A DNA stretch of 64,000 bases from Macrococcoides bohemicum (GCF_003259675.1 NZ_PZJG01000001.1:248001-312000), one strand, 5' to 3'; positions 18,713 to 27,021 are shown, counted from the stretch's first letter. Translations and numbers: made by a program. The notes: generated by a model from the sequence alone, not told the origin.

Positions 18713-19293
18713 AAGATATCGTAATCGCAACAGGTAATCAAGGAAAAATCAATGATTTTAAACATATCTTTAAAGACTATAATGTTGTAGGTATAAAAAG
18801 TTTGATTCCAGACTTCGATGTAGAAGAAACGGGAACAACATTTGAAGAAAATGCTGCATTAAAGTCAGAATACGGAGCAAAAGTGTTAAATAAAATTGTT
18901 ATTAGTGATGACTCAGGATTAGAAATTGATGCACTTGATAATGCACCTGGCGTGTATTCAGCGCGTTATTCAGGGGAAGATGCTACTGATGAGAAGAATC
19001 TTGAGCTTGTGCTTAAAAATATGCAGGATATAGATGAACGTCAGGCAAGATTTGTATGTGTGATTGCAGTCAGTATACCCGGCAAAGAGACACGCACCTT
19101 CCGAGGCGAAGTAGAAGGAGAATTACTACATGAACCTAAAGGTGAAAATGGATTTGGTTATGATCCGATATTTTATGTTGAAAGCAAAGGTAAGACGACA
19201 GCAGAAATGACTGGAGAAGAAAAAGCACAAATCTCACATAGAGGTAAAGCAATACAAAAAATGCTGGAATCTGGCATAATTGAGGAGGCGTAA
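18709..19293 (+). CDS. rdgB: XTP/dITP diphosphatase (house-cleaning, RdgB/HAM1)
   Basis: It hydrolyses non-canonical purine triphosphates (XTP, dITP) to monophosphates, preventing misincorporation. The N-terminal nucleotide-binding motif is [11 protein letters not shown], the metal site lies in [13 protein letters not shown] and [10 protein letters not shown], and GFGYDPIFY and SHRGKA complete the family signature. It is 194 aa, between murI and the phosphoesterase with overlaps at both sides, the conserved Firmicutes order. Confidence 0.94.
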   Translation: MKDIVIATGNQGKINDFKHIFKDYNVVGIKSLIPDFDVEETGTTFEENAALKSEYGAKVLNKIVISDDSGLEIDALDNAPGVYSARYSGEDATDEKNLELVLKNMQDIDERQARFVCVIAVSIPGKETRTFRGEVEGELLHEPKGENGFGYDPIFYVESKGKTTAEMTGEEKAQISHRGKAIQKMLESGIIEEA

Positions 19294-19295
19294 TG

Positions 19296-19796
19296 ATGAA
19301 ATGGGTTGTTGTGAGTGATAATCATTCCATGAAAAATATATTAACCGATATTGTATCAATTCATGATGATGCAGATGTCTATATTCATCTTGGTGATTCA
19401 GAATTTGATTATAATGATGCTGAATTAAAGCCTTATATTAAAATAAAAGGAAACTGTGATTACGGAAAGGATTTTCATGATACATTTGAATTACAGCAAA
19501 ATGATATTAATGCATTTTTAACGCATGGACATCTTTATCAAGTTGGTAATGGACGTGAACGTTTAGCGAGTGTTGCACGTGATGCAGATTGTCAAATCGC
19601 TTTGTATGGTCACCTGCATGTAAAGCGTGTTGAAGTCGTTGAAGGTGTAGTATGCATTAATCCAGGTTCTATTGCACAGTCAAGAAGTCAGGAAGAAGAA
19701 ACATATGCTGTTTTAACTTTTGATGAAAGTGATCAAATGGTTACTTTCTATAATCAGCAGCATGAGATTGTTGGTAAAGAGATATTAATTTTTTAG
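19296..19796 (+). CDS. YfcE/MJ0936-type metallophosphoesterase
   Basis: This small calcineurin-like phosphodiesterase has metal ligands in VSDNHS, HLGDSEF, KGNCD, LTHGHLY and LYGHLHVKR, the order expected for the MJ0936 family. The physiological substrate is unknown. ATG 19296 (MKWVVVSDNH) is 7 nt from GGAGG; ATG 19293 is possible. It is the last gene of the murI cluster and is followed by a terminator. Confidence 0.9.
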   Translation: MKWVVVSDNHSMKNILTDIVSIHDDADVYIHLGDSEFDYNDAELKPYIKIKGNCDYGKDFHDTFELQQNDINAFLTHGHLYQVGNGRERLASVARDADCQIALYGHLHVKRVEVVEGVVCINPGSIAQSRSQEEETYAVLTFDESDQMVTFYNQQHEIVGKEILIF

Positions 19797-19815
19797 AGTG
19801 TCAATTGAACGATTA

Positions 19816-19850
19816 AAATTAAGATAACAGTGATGCTATCTTAATTTTTG
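19816..19850 (+). terminator. Terminator after the murI cluster
   Basis: AAATTAAGATA (19816-19826) pairs perfectly with TATCTTAATTT (19837-19847) and is followed by Ts. Confidence 0.85.
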
Positions 19851-19924
19851 TTGTGATATTAGAATAAATGTGTAAATATACTTTATTTATTATGGTTATA
19901 AATTAATTTCCTTACTAAATGTTA

Positions 19925-19954
19925 TTGACTTTATAGTCTGAAATTGATTATAAT
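19925..19954 (+). promoter_or_regulatory. Promoter of tRNA-Arg
   Basis: TTGACT (19925-19930), an 18-bp spacer and TATAAT (19949-19954) lie 22 nt before the mature tRNA 5' end. Confidence 0.75.
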
Positions 19955-19976
19955 TAATCTTGTCTTAAAAAATTAA

Positions 19977-20050
<74 letters not shown>

Positions 20051-20066
20051 CTAATTTATAAATGAT

Positions 20067-20085
20067 TTAAAATCATTTAAAATCA
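20067..20085 (+). repeat. 19-bp repeat shared with the right prophage end
   Basis: TTAAAATCATTTAAAATCA recurs exactly at 52808-52826, in the same orientation, inside both prophage ends. It may be an integrase or excisionase site or part of an extended att. Confidence 0.6.
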
Positions 20086-20113
20086 AAAAGCCCGTTACGA
20101 CGGGCTTTTTCTT
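20085..20113. terminator. Bidirectional terminator for tRNA-Arg and integrase
   Basis: AAAAGCCCG and CGGGCTTTT arms around a short loop have a T-run downstream on the plus strand and a T-rich tract on the minus strand. It replaces the tRNA terminator that integration moved to attR, and ends the integrase transcript. Confidence 0.75.
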
Positions 20114-20154
20114 ATGTTTATATATTTTTTAATGTCATTAATAATCATAAAAAA

Positions 20155-20182
20155 TGGCGACAAAAAGGCGACGATTTGGCGA
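20155..20182 (+). promoter_or_regulatory. Candidate integrase arm-type sites, left end
   Basis: Three GGCGA hexamers, TGGCGA (20155), AGGCGA (20166) and TGGCGA (20177), are spaced exactly 11 bp apart, one helical turn. Two more TGGCGA copies with the same spacing are at the right end. Confidence 0.55.
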
Positions 20183-20187
20183 TGCCT

Positions 20188-21213
20188 TTATATAGCCTGT
20201 AACACATTCATTGCTTTCTCATCTTCATCTACAAAAGTATCATTGAACATGTGCTGATAGATCTCTCTTGTAGTCGATACAGATGCGTGTCCTAAACGTT
20301 TAGAGATATATTCAATACTTAAACCTTTAGCATAAAGATATGAACAGTGTGTATGTCTTAATGCATGTGAGGTGTATTCCTGAATACCTAACTGCTTACA
20401 TATACGTTTAGATTGTTTATTAACAGCATTATTGGTTATTTTGAACGGAAAGCCATCTATTTGGCGCGGTTTTGAATTTATGATACTTAATATATATTTC
20501 ATATCTTTGCTTGGTATCGTGAGCCTACGTGGCGATAAATCGGTTTTACGCTCATCTATAAAGATTGTATTATCTTTCTCATTTAGATATTCATATTTCA
20601 GATATCGTACACCCGAATAACGACAGCCAGTAATATGCATGATAAATAAAAATAAAGAACTATCCGCATCAGACTTCATTAATTGCTTCTTATAATCTTC
20701 ATAAGCTTTTAACTGCATGAATTTATTATCTTCTGATACGTCTTTCGTTCCTGGAGAGTACGTGATCTGATGAATAATATTTTTAGTCATCAGTCCCTCA
20801 AATACAGCATTATCTAAACATGCTTTAATTTTACCGTTCAATTTTCTGATAGATGCTTTCGCATGTGTCTTAGCATACTCATTTATAAACTCCTGGTATT
20901 GTGATCGTGTAATTTTCTTTAATTTCATTCTGCCGATTTTATGATTTTCTAAAATATTGATAATTGTTGAATAAGACACATATGTCTTTTTACTTACTAC
21001 AGGTTCTTTATATGTCTCACACCATAATTTAAAGTATTCATACAATGTATAATCTGCAGCTACATTTAATCCCTTATCTAATTCCAGGATTAACTCATTA
21101 TATTTTCGTTTAGCTTCTGCCTGGGACTTGAATCCATATTTTCTATAACGTTTTCCTTCATGAACAAACTGCAGCTCATAAGTACTTTTATTCTTCGTTT
21201 TTCTTATTTTCAT
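20188..21213 (-). CDS. int: Phage integrase (tyrosine recombinase)
   Basis: It catalyses site-specific integration and excision at tRNA-Arg. An N-terminal arm-binding AP2-like domain (about 1-55), a SAM-like core-binding domain (about 55-150) and the catalytic domain follow in order. The catalytic set is Arg198 (TGCRYSG), His283/Arg286 (SHALRHTH), His309 (RLGHA) and nucleophile Tyr319 (REIYQHMF). The ATG at 21213 (MKIRKTKNKS) follows AGGAG by 8 nt; the longer open frame upstream has no site. Its 3' end faces attL, the usual layout. Confidence 0.95.
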   Translation of the reverse strand: MKIRKTKNKSTYELQFVHEGKRYRKYGFKSQAEAKRKYNELILELDKGLNVAADYTLYEYFKLWCETYKEPVVSKKTYVSYSTIINILENHKIGRMKLKKITRSQYQEFINEYAKTHAKASIRKLNGKIKACLDNAVFEGLMTKNIIHQITYSPGTKDVSEDNKFMQLKAYEDYKKQLMKSDADSSLFLFIMHITGCRYSGVRYLKYEYLNEKDNTIFIDERKTDLSPRRLTIPSKDMKYILSIINSKPRQIDGFPFKITNNAVNKQSKRICKQLGIQEYTSHALRHTHCSYLYAKGLSIEYISKRLGHASVSTTREIYQHMFNDTFVDEDEKAMNVLQAI

Positions 21214-21329
21214 GATAACAACTCCTATTTTTATGATAAAATAGGGCATAGAAAAGAACCCTATTAATTTAGGTGACTTTTTGGCGGCTCTCTTAGACTT
21301 TGGCGAGGATAGGAGAGCCATATTTATTA

Positions 21330-21839
21330 TTATTGATGTTGAGATACTATAATCCTTTCAACAATTTTCCCGTCTGGTCTTGAAAAAATAACGTCATATT
21401 TCTTCCCAATTTTTTTACTTTCATAAACAAACTCATTCTCACTTTTTTGTTGTACCATAGATGCATCATCTTCCATGTAATCAAAAGCATGTTCAGTTAA
21501 AAAGTTTTTATCTAAATCTATTGTTATCCCTAAGTTTTTATCTATTTCTTTCTCCACTTGAAATATATTATCTTTATCTCCCATGTATGAAATATTGTTT
21601 TTCTCATCAATGAAAAATAATCCTTTTTCTTTAAGGTTATCGCTCATAGATCCATAAACATGATTTTCACTTGCAATATTACTCTGCTTTGTAGTTGTTT
21701 CATCAGAGCTTTTTTCTTTTGTTTTCGTTGCTGCTTTTTCTTCTGTTTTATTTTCTTTCTTTTCAGTTGTTTCCCCACCACATGCGCCTAATAATAATGC
21801 TGATGTAAATGTGAGACCCGCTAAAGCTTTAAAAGTCAT
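21330..21839 (-). CDS. Lysogeny-module lipoprotein, possible superinfection exclusion
   Basis: A signal peptide (MTFKALAGLTFTSALLLGACG) with lipobox LGAC is followed by a charged, Lys/Glu/Thr-rich linker and a compact domain of about 110 residues. The mature protein should be anchored outside the membrane. The ATG at 21839 follows GGGAGATG. Lipoproteins at this place (between repressor and integrase) in other Gram-positive phages, such as Ltp of TP-J34, block DNA injection by related phages. No homology was checked, so that role is inferred from position and topology. Confidence 0.8.
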   Translation of the reverse strand: MTFKALAGLTFTSALLLGACGGETTEKKENKTEEKAATKTKEKSSDETTTKQSNIASENHVYGSMSDNLKEKGLFFIDEKNNISYMGDKDNIFQVEKEIDKNLGITIDLDKNFLTEHAFDYMEDDASMVQQKSENEFVYESKKIGKKYDVIFSRPDGKIVERIIVSQHQ

Positions 21840-21893
21840 TATTACATCTCCCTTTTTATAATTATATGATAAAGGCAAAATGCCGAATATCCA

Positions 21894-22550
21894 TTAATAT
21901 TTTCTGTGCATTCCCACAACACGGCCGATGAATCTAATCTCATCGTTAATATTATAAAATTGAGGTTGATGTTCCGGATTATTTGATTCAGGCTGTAGAA
22001 TAACCATATCACCGTTATATCTCACTCTTTTTAAAGTAGCGTTATATCCATTCACCATAACTACTCCTATTTGACCATTTTCAATTACTGAATCTTTTTC
22101 AACAATAACCACGTCTCCATCTCTAAACTCCTTATCCATCGAATCACCATCAACGAGTAGGCCGAAATGTTTTTTACCTGCTGTAAGCATTTCTTTAGAT
22201 ACATGCACATAATCAATAATATTTTCCTCAGTGTAAATCGGCAATCCTGCGGAAATTTTCGATAAAACAGGTAATTCTATTACTGAAGTAATATAAGAAG
22301 AAGGAGATTCTTTAACAACTGAATTATCATTTTGTGATTTTTTGGAGTTGTCTTCTAGATCCATAATTTCTTCAGGCTTAATATTAAGACCTTTACAAAT
22401 ACGTATCACATTTTCAACTTTAGCGTTAAAAATTCCACGTTCTAATATTGATCTAACCGTTGTATAAGGTAAATCAATATCATTAGCAAAAGCTTTTACA
22501 CTCCCAGCTTTTTGAATCATCAATTTTTTTAAATATAATTCTTTTTCCAT
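21894..22550 (-). CDS. CI-like repressor with S24 autocleavage domain
   Basis: It maintains lysogeny by repressing the lytic promoter and is inactivated during SOS. An N-terminal HTH (about residues 14-60, SVKAFANDIDLPYTTVRSIL) binds the operators. The linker ends in the Ala101-Gly102 cleavage site (SAGLP), and the catalytic serine and lysine are Ser137 (DGDSMD) and Lys174 (ATLKRV), so RecA-stimulated self-cleavage should work. Translation starts at ATG 22550 after GAGG. The gene is transcribed divergently from cro. Confidence 0.93.
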   Translation of the reverse strand: MEKELYLKKLMIQKAGSVKAFANDIDLPYTTVRSILERGIFNAKVENVIRICKGLNIKPEEIMDLEDNSKKSQNDNSVVKESPSSYITSVIELPVLSKISAGLPIYTEENIIDYVHVSKEMLTAGKKHFGLLVDGDSMDKEFRDGDVVIVEKDSVIENGQIGVVMVNGYNATLKRVRYNGDMVILQPESNNPEHQPQFYNINDEIRFIGRVVGMHRKY

Positions 22551-22581
22551 AATTACAACCTCACTTGTGGTTTATAACTAT

Positions 22582-22610
22582 ATAATAACATTCGAAAAAT
22601 CGTATATCAA
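22582..22610 (-). promoter_or_regulatory. Repressor promoter (PRM) with embedded operator
   Basis: On the minus strand TTGATA, a 17-bp spacer and TATTAT form a promoter for the repressor. A 7-2-7 operator (ATTCGAA-AA-ATCGTAT, 22590-22605) fills the spacer, so repressor or Cro bound there would block this promoter. Confidence 0.7.
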
Positions 22611-22643
22611 TTAAATTAATAAAATAAAATACGAATTTTAGTG

Positions 22644-22672
22644 TTGACTTAATACGAAAATTCGTATATATT
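22644..22672 (+). promoter_or_regulatory. Lytic promoter (PR) with embedded operator
   Basis: TTGACT (22644-22649), a 17-bp spacer and TATATT (22667-22672) drive cro and the early genes. The best operator, ATACGAA-AA-TTCGTAT (22652-22667), occupies the spacer. Further copies are at 22629-22644 (right arm degenerate) and 22713-22728 (ACACGAA-TT-TTCGTAT). Confidence 0.75.
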
Positions 22673-22753
22673 CGAATTAGGCCTTTTAAAGGCATATTTT
22701 TTTAAATTTATAACACGAATTTTCGTATCAAAAGAAAGAAGGAGGGAGGCACC

Positions 22754-22978
22754 ATGTTGACTAATTTAGAAAAAGTTAGAAAAGAAAAAGGGGTTTCATT
22801 AGTAGATATTGCAGATACATTGAAAGTCCGATATCAAACTGTTTCTGACAAAATAAATGGAAAATCTGAATTCAAGTTCGGAGAAGCGTTAATTATCAAA
22901 AATGCTTATTTTCCTGAATATGATATCGAATTTCTATTTGCTTCTGATGAAAAAAATTTAGAAAAAGTAGGAGGATAA
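22754..22978 (+). CDS. Cro-like HTH regulator
   Basis: This 74-residue protein opens with a lambda-type HTH (VRKEKGVSLVDIADTLKVRYQTVSDKINGKSEF). It is the first gene of the early operon, behind PR and a strong AGGAGGGAGG ribosome site. By position it should counteract the repressor at the ACGAA operators. Confidence 0.85.
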   Translation: MLTNLEKVRKEKGVSLVDIADTLKVRYQTVSDKINGKSEFKFGEALIIKNAYFPEYDIEFLFASDEKNLEKVGG

Positions 22979-22979
22979 C

Positions 22980-23159
22980 ATGAACGAATTAATCAAACAG
23001 TTCCTAGAATTTAGAAAACAGTTTACAAAAAAGCAATGGCATGAAATCAATCAATTAGTTGATTCACGATTCAATAAAAAAGCCGCCGAGCTGCAACTCG
23101 ACGACGAAGATATTCAAATAATATCCAATATGATTGAACATTCAAAAATTATGAAGTAA
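22980..23159 (+). CDS. Small phage early protein, unknown
   Basis: This is a 59-residue helical protein (MNELIKQFLEFRKQF...). The ribosome site TAGGAGG overlaps the end of cro, and the ATG follows the cro stop by 1 nt, indicating coupling. Its end overlaps a minus-strand gene by 11 nt. The family is not recognised. Confidence 0.7.
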   Translation: MNELIKQFLEFRKQFTKKQWHEINQLVDSRFNKKAAELQLDDEDIQIISNMIEHSKIMK

Positions 23160-23388
23160 CGATCTGAATGAACATTGGGTGAATACGATAATCTCTTCCT
23201 TTGTAATTTACATAAACATAATCTTGTTGATACATTGTGTGACTTTCTTCTTTTGTTATCGGAGACCACAATTCAGCATTTTCTTCCCACCAAATAGAAG
23301 GATGTGCAAGATTAGGACCTATTTTACTATTAGGATCATCATGGAGATTTACCCATTCACCTAATAAACAAACGTGGACTTGTTCCAT
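23149..23388 (-). CDS. Antisense-oriented small phage protein A, unknown
   Basis: This 79-residue acidic, Trp-rich soluble protein (MEQVHVCLLGEWVNLHDD...) resembles a small beta protein. The ATG at 23388 follows AAGGTGGTGG. It is transcribed against the early operon, has its own extended -10 box at 23421-23429, and converges on the preceding gene with an 11-nt overlap. The function is unknown; independent expression in the lysogen is inferred. Confidence 0.75.
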   Translation of the reverse strand: MEQVHVCLLGEWVNLHDDPNSKIGPNLAHPSIWWEENAELWSPITKEESHTMYQQDYVYVNYKGRDYRIHPMFIQIVTS

Positions 23389-23420
23389 ATTACCACCACC
23401 TTTCATTATAAGATGAATTA

Positions 23421-23429
23421 ATTATATCA
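23421..23429 (-). promoter_or_regulatory. Extended -10 promoter of cassette A
   Basis: TGATATAAT on the minus strand is 32 nt before the ATG of the 79-residue gene. No convincing -35 is present, as is common for extended -10 promoters. Confidence 0.55.
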
Positions 23430-23446
23430 GTAAAAGGAGAAAGCAA

Positions 23447-23587
23447 ATGAACAAACTACATTTATTAAAAATAGCCCTCTTAATCGTCATCTTGGCGGAG
23501 GAGATTAAGAGAGCTACAAGAAGATACTTTAGTAGAAAAGCACCTGGAAAAACTGAACTTATGCAGGGATTAAAAATTAATCTTTAA
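23447..23587 (+). CDS. Small phage membrane protein
   Basis: This 46-residue ORF has an N-terminal hydrophobic helix (LLKIALLIVILA) and a basic tail (RATRRYFSRKAPGK). AAAGGAG precedes the ATG. It lies between two minus-strand cassettes and overlaps the second by 11 nt at the 3' end. The role is unknown. Confidence 0.65.
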   Translation: MNKLHLLKIALLIVILAEEIKRATRRYFSRKAPGKTELMQGLKINL

Positions 23588-23804
23588 AGTATCCTTCACT
23601 TTTCATAGTAGTAAGTACTTTATACAAAACGCTACTAGAAAATGACGTGGAAAGGTCTAGTGAAACAGCAATTGATTTTGTTAACTCAATATTTCCTTGA
23701 TCATCGGAATAAGTCTTTACAGTTTCTCTAATTTTATCATAACAGAAATTCTCATCACGAACCTCAGCAATCGATTGTTCAACTATTTCTTTAATTTCTT
23801 TCAT
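23577..23804 (-). CDS. Antisense-oriented small phage protein B, unknown
   Basis: This 75-residue protein (MKEIKEIVEQSIAEVRDENF...) is predicted to be helical, with a segment ELTKSIAVSLDLSTSFSSSVLYKVLTTMKSEGYF that could fold as a small winged helix. The ATG at 23804 follows AAAGGTGGTGA. It has the same upstream block as cassettes A and C, including TGATATAAT. The function is not known. Confidence 0.75.
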   Translation of the reverse strand: MKEIKEIVEQSIAEVRDENFCYDKIRETVKTYSDDQGNIELTKSIAVSLDLSTSFSSSVLYKVLTTMKSEGYFKD

Positions 23805-23837
23805 ATTATCACCACCTTTCTTAGCTAGATTAAGAAA

Positions 23838-23846
23838 ATTATATCA
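23838..23846 (-). promoter_or_regulatory. Extended -10 promoter of cassette B
   Basis: TGATATAAT on the minus strand is 33 nt before the ATG, within the sequence CTGATATAATT that is identical in cassettes A, B and C. Confidence 0.55.
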
Positions 23847-23862
23847 GAAAGGAGCATTTTAC

Positions 23863-24162
23863 ATGACATTAACCAACGATTATATCGATAAGCGTATTGA
23901 AGAAAGAGTACAAGCATACTTCGAAGCAATGCAGCCTTTGTGGACTTTAGATGATTTGAAAAAGAAGTTGAATGTCAAATCTGATAACTGGGCCAAAGAT
24001 TTATTAAATCATCCACCTTATAAATCAGAAATTGAAAGTTTTGTACATTATCCGACATCAAGAAGAGATCCATATCTCATGAAACCTGTAGAAATGAATA
24101 ACTGGATCAATGAAAACTTCGAAAGAATATTTGAAGAAAAATATTTATGGAGGGTTAGTTAA
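23863..24162 (+). CDS. DUF771-like phage protein
   Basis: This 99-residue protein has the pattern MQPLWTLDDLKKKLNVKSDNWAKDLL...FVHYPTS...MNNWINENFERIF, which recalls DUF771 proteins of staphylococcal phages. These have a short HTH-like fold and no proven role. AAAGGAG precedes the ATG. It ends one base into the next ATG. Confidence 0.75.
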   Translation: MTLTNDYIDKRIEERVQAYFEAMQPLWTLDDLKKKLNVKSDNWAKDLLNHPPYKSEIESFVHYPTSRRDPYLMKPVEMNNWINENFERIFEEKYLWRVS

Positions 24163-24341
24163 TGAAAACTGTAAAACTTATTGCAGCACAGTCATTAATG
24201 TCAATTATCGCTTTAGCAATAGCACTATCGACATCAGTAATTCTTAATTTAAATTATGGAGCAATGATGTTGTTGTCATTAATTCTAGTGATCATTAGCG
24301 CAGGGGTATTAGTCGCAAATTCAGAGGTACAGCATGATTAA
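24162..24341 (+). CDS. Small two-helix phage membrane protein
   Basis: Its 59 residues contain two hydrophobic segments (LMSIIALAIALSTSVIL and MMLLSLILVIISAGVLVA). The start overlaps the preceding stop, with AGGG upstream. Small membrane proteins here in phage early regions are common and mostly uncharacterised. Confidence 0.65.
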   Translation: MKTVKLIAAQSLMSIIALAIALSTSVILNLNYGAMMLLSLILVIISAGVLVANSEVQHD

Positions 24342-24355
24342 ATGGAGAGAACATG

Positions 24356-24526
24356 ATGTCGTTAAGAAGAGTTAAACATACAATCATCATTAAATATGAC
24401 GAGCGACAGAAAAAGAAGTTTAGAGAAGATTTATACCATTACGAAAAAGATGAAAATGTATATGTTATTTACAAAATATTTCGAGATGGTAAAGGTGGCC
24501 AAATAAAGTTTTGCTATAAAAAATAA
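24356..24526 (+). CDS. Small basic phage protein
   Basis: This 56-residue, strongly basic protein (MSLRRVKHTIIIKYDERQKKK...) begins at ATG 24356, or at ATG 24353 just before it, after GGAGAG. It could be a nucleic-acid-binding or host-take-over protein, but no family is recognised. Confidence 0.6.
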   Translation: MSLRRVKHTIIIKYDERQKKKFREDLYHYEKDENVYVIYKIFRDGKGGQIKFCYKK

Positions 24527-24530
24527 AAAA

Positions 24531-24548
24531 CGCCTTTGGCAGAAGGCG
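24531..24548 (+). terminator. Hairpin in early operon, attenuator-like
   Basis: CGCCTT and AAGGCG arms enclose a 6-nt loop. No T-run follows, so it is at most a weak terminator or a processing site. Confidence 0.35.
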
Positions 24549-24597
24549 CTTAAGAAATATCACACTCAAAATATATCACAGAAAGGAAGTTTTGCAA

Positions 24598-24855
24598 ATG
24601 GCAGTTATCATGCCTGGTGATGCAAAAGTACTAAAAAGTTATGGATTTACTGAAAATCACTTAGATCCATTGAGATTCAAAAAACGTATTAACAACTTTG
24701 TTTATACGATTCATTTTCGTAATGAAATTGGATGGAGATTCTCATTTATTAATATTTCAAACATGAAAAAAATGAATGAATTTTATTTCAAGACACTAAA
24801 AGAAGCATTAGATGAATTTGAAAAAATAGCAAAGGAGAAGTCAAATGAATCTTAA
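24598..24855 (+). CDS. Phage early protein, unknown
   Basis: This 85-residue protein (MAVIMPGDAKVLKSYGFTENH...) alternates short strands with a C-terminal helix. ATG 24598 is preferred over the TTG six bases before it because of spacing from AAAGGAAG. It overlaps the ATPase gene by 11 nt, suggesting coupled expression with the recombination genes. Confidence 0.65.
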   Translation: MAVIMPGDAKVLKSYGFTENHLDPLRFKKRINNFVYTIHFRNEIGWRFSFINISNMKKMNEFYFKTLKEALDEFEKIAKEKSNES

Positions 24856-26782
24856 ACTAATTAAATTAGAAATCGAAAACTTTCAAGGCATTAAGAAACA
24901 GAATTTTGAGTTTAATGGTCAAAACGCTACGATATTTGGTCAGAACGGTTCAGGAAAGACAACTACAGCTACTGCATTACAGTGGTTACTATTTGAAAAG
25001 AACTTGCAGGGGAAACAGATTGACGTTGTACCTTTAGATAAAGATAACAATGAGTTATATGAAGCGATTCCGCACGTAACTGCAGTCTTCGATAAAGATG
25101 GCCAGGAATTGAAACTCACAAAAGAGTCATTTCCAAAGTACATGAAAAACAAGATGACTGGAGCGAAAGAGTATACAAAGTCACGTACAGGAAAGCAGTA
25201 TATTGATGATGTGCCTTTCACGATTACTAACTTCAAGAAAGAAATTAGCGAAATAATCGATGAAGATATTTTCAAGCTAGTGACTAATATTCATACTTTC
25301 AACGATCTGCACTGGACAGACAGACGTAAGATTCTTTTTGAAGTATGTGGCCAACTTTCAGATAACGAAATAATCGAGAGTAATAAAGAGCTTGAGCCAC
25401 TTATTGAAATTTTGAAAAACAAATCAGTAGAAGACCAGAAGAAAGTTATTAAAGACAAGCTGAAAAAGACTAATGATGATATTGAAGATATTCCTGTTCG
25501 TATCAATGAAGCGACATTATCGAGGGTAGAAATCACAAATACAGATATCACTGTTGACGTAGTTAAGCAACAGATTGCTGACTTCGAGAGTCAGATCCAT
25601 TCAATAAATAACGGTTCAGAAGAAATCGAATTACGCAATCAGATTTCACAAAAGAAGAATAAATTAAAGTCACTTGAACAGAATCATTCAAGCGATAATC
25701 AATCGAATATCAATAACTTAAAGTCAAAGCTGTCGCTTGAAGAAAGCAACAAACTCATTTTTGAATCAAAAATTCGTATGATTAATCAATCGATTAACGA
25801 TAATAAAACAAATCGCGAAATGAAGTTGAAAGAATATAAAGAAGTCGATGTAAAAATTAAGGAAGTCGAATCAATAGAACATGTTTCAACGGTAGATGAT
25901 ACGTGTTCGTGTTGTGGCCAGGCATTGCCTCCTGAAAAAGTAGAGGAAGCAAATCAAAGAGCATTAGAGCTATTCAACAAGGATAAGTCATCGGAGTTAG
26001 AACAGCTTAATCAACGTAAACAGACTTTATTAGAGCAGGGCAAACAGTTTAAGCCATCAATTGAAAAATTAGAGAGTGATCTACAAGCTGAACAAAAGAA
26101 AGTAGATGACGTTCAAAAAGTTATAGATTCACTTAAATCACGTATCGAGAAATTATCAAATGAGATTGTACCAGTAAATGAAACATCTGAATATAAATCA
26201 ATTCTTGATGAGATCAATGAGCTAAATCACAAACGAAGTAACATTGCTGAAACGAATAAAGATAAGGTCAATGATATTCGAGAAGAAATCTATAAGTTAG
26301 ATGAGAAAGTACTCGAATTTAATAAGCATCAAGCGAATATCGAAAATAACAAGCGTATTGATGAACGCATCAAAGCATTACGCATCCAGGAAGAAGAGCT
26401 TATCTCTATTAAAGAAGAATTGAATTATCAACTGTACTTAATTGATGAATTTAATCGCACGAAAGTTAAGACGATTGAAGAAACAATAAACGAAAAATTC
26501 AAGTTGGCCAGATTTAAATTATTCGATGAAAAGAAAAACGGAAACATTGAAGAAACATGCATCACAACATTCGATGGCGTTGAATTTGGAAGAGGGTTAA
26601 ATACTGCAGCAATGATTAATGTCGGCTTAGACATCATCAATACATTATCGAATCATTACAATGTCTATGCTCCAATATTTATCGATAATGCAGAATCTGT
26701 CACGAATGTCTATCAAACTAATTCGCAACAGATTGAGCTGAAGGTTAATGAACAATTTCAAAAACTAGAATTAATTTTCTAG
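24845..26782 (+). CDS. SbcC/Rad50-like AAA ATPase of the phage recombination module
   Basis: This SMC-type ATPase has Walker A GQNGSGKTT at residues 32-40, long coiled coils on both sides of a zinc hook (Cys354 and Cys357 in CSCCGQALP), and a C-terminal Walker B-like strand (APIFIDNAESV). Its 645 aa is shorter than cellular SbcC (over 1000). The start follows AAAGGAG. It is grouped with recT, an MBL-fold gene and ssb, so it probably processes DNA ends or supports phage recombination. No SbcD nuclease gene is adjacent. Confidence 0.88.
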   Translation: MNLKLIKLEIENFQGIKKQNFEFNGQNATIFGQNGSGKTTTATALQWLLFEKNLQGKQIDVVPLDKDNNELYEAIPHVTAVFDKDGQELKLTKESFPKYMKNKMTGAKEYTKSRTGKQYIDDVPFTITNFKKEISEIIDEDIFKLVTNIHTFNDLHWTDRRKILFEVCGQLSDNEIIESNKELEPLIEILKNKSVEDQKKVIKDKLKKTNDDIEDIPVRINEATLSRVEITNTDITVDVVKQQIADFESQIHSINNGSEEIELRNQISQKKNKLKSLEQNHSSDNQSNINNLKSKLSLEESNKLIFESKIRMINQSINDNKTNREMKLKEYKEVDVKIKEVESIEHVSTVDDTCSCCGQALPPEKVEEANQRALELFNKDKSSELEQLNQRKQTLLEQGKQFKPSIEKLESDLQAEQKKVDDVQKVIDSLKSRIEKLSNEIVPVNETSEYKSILDEINELNHKRSNIAETNKDKVNDIREEIYKLDEKVLEFNKHQANIENNKRIDERIKALRIQEEELISIKEELNYQLYLIDEFNRTKVKTIEETINEKFKLARFKLFDEKKNGNIEETCITTFDGVEFGRGLNTAAMINVGLDIINTLSNHYNVYAPIFIDNAESVTNVYQTNSQQIELKVNEQFQKLELIF

Positions 26783-26989
26783 TTGAATTCGAACAACTTT
26801 AATATCCGAACCTTTTAAAGCAATTAAATGTTCTCCAATAAAGCTATATGTAGAAGCAGTATTGTTCAGTTTAAATTTTTCAAAATCTGATGGACCAAAA
26901 GTTTTAGTACCTGATCCATGAACTTCGATTCTTTTTAAACTTTTTAAACTTAATTTTGCATCATTATTTAAAGTGATTTCTACTTTCAT
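26771..26989 (-). CDS. Antisense-oriented small phage protein C, unknown
   Basis: This 72-residue beta-rich protein (MKVEITLNNDAKLSLKSLKRIEVHGSG...) carries a GTKTFGPSDFEKF segment. The ATG at 26989 follows AAAGGTGGTGAG. It converges on the ATPase gene with a 12-nt overlap and has TGATATAAT upstream like cassettes A and B. The function is unknown. Confidence 0.75.
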   Translation of the reverse strand: MKVEITLNNDAKLSLKSLKRIEVHGSGTKTFGPSDFEKFKLNNTASTYSFIGEHLIALKGSDIKVVRIQLEN

Positions 26990-27021
26990 TTTTTCTCACC
27001 ACCTTTCATTAAGTTAAATAA

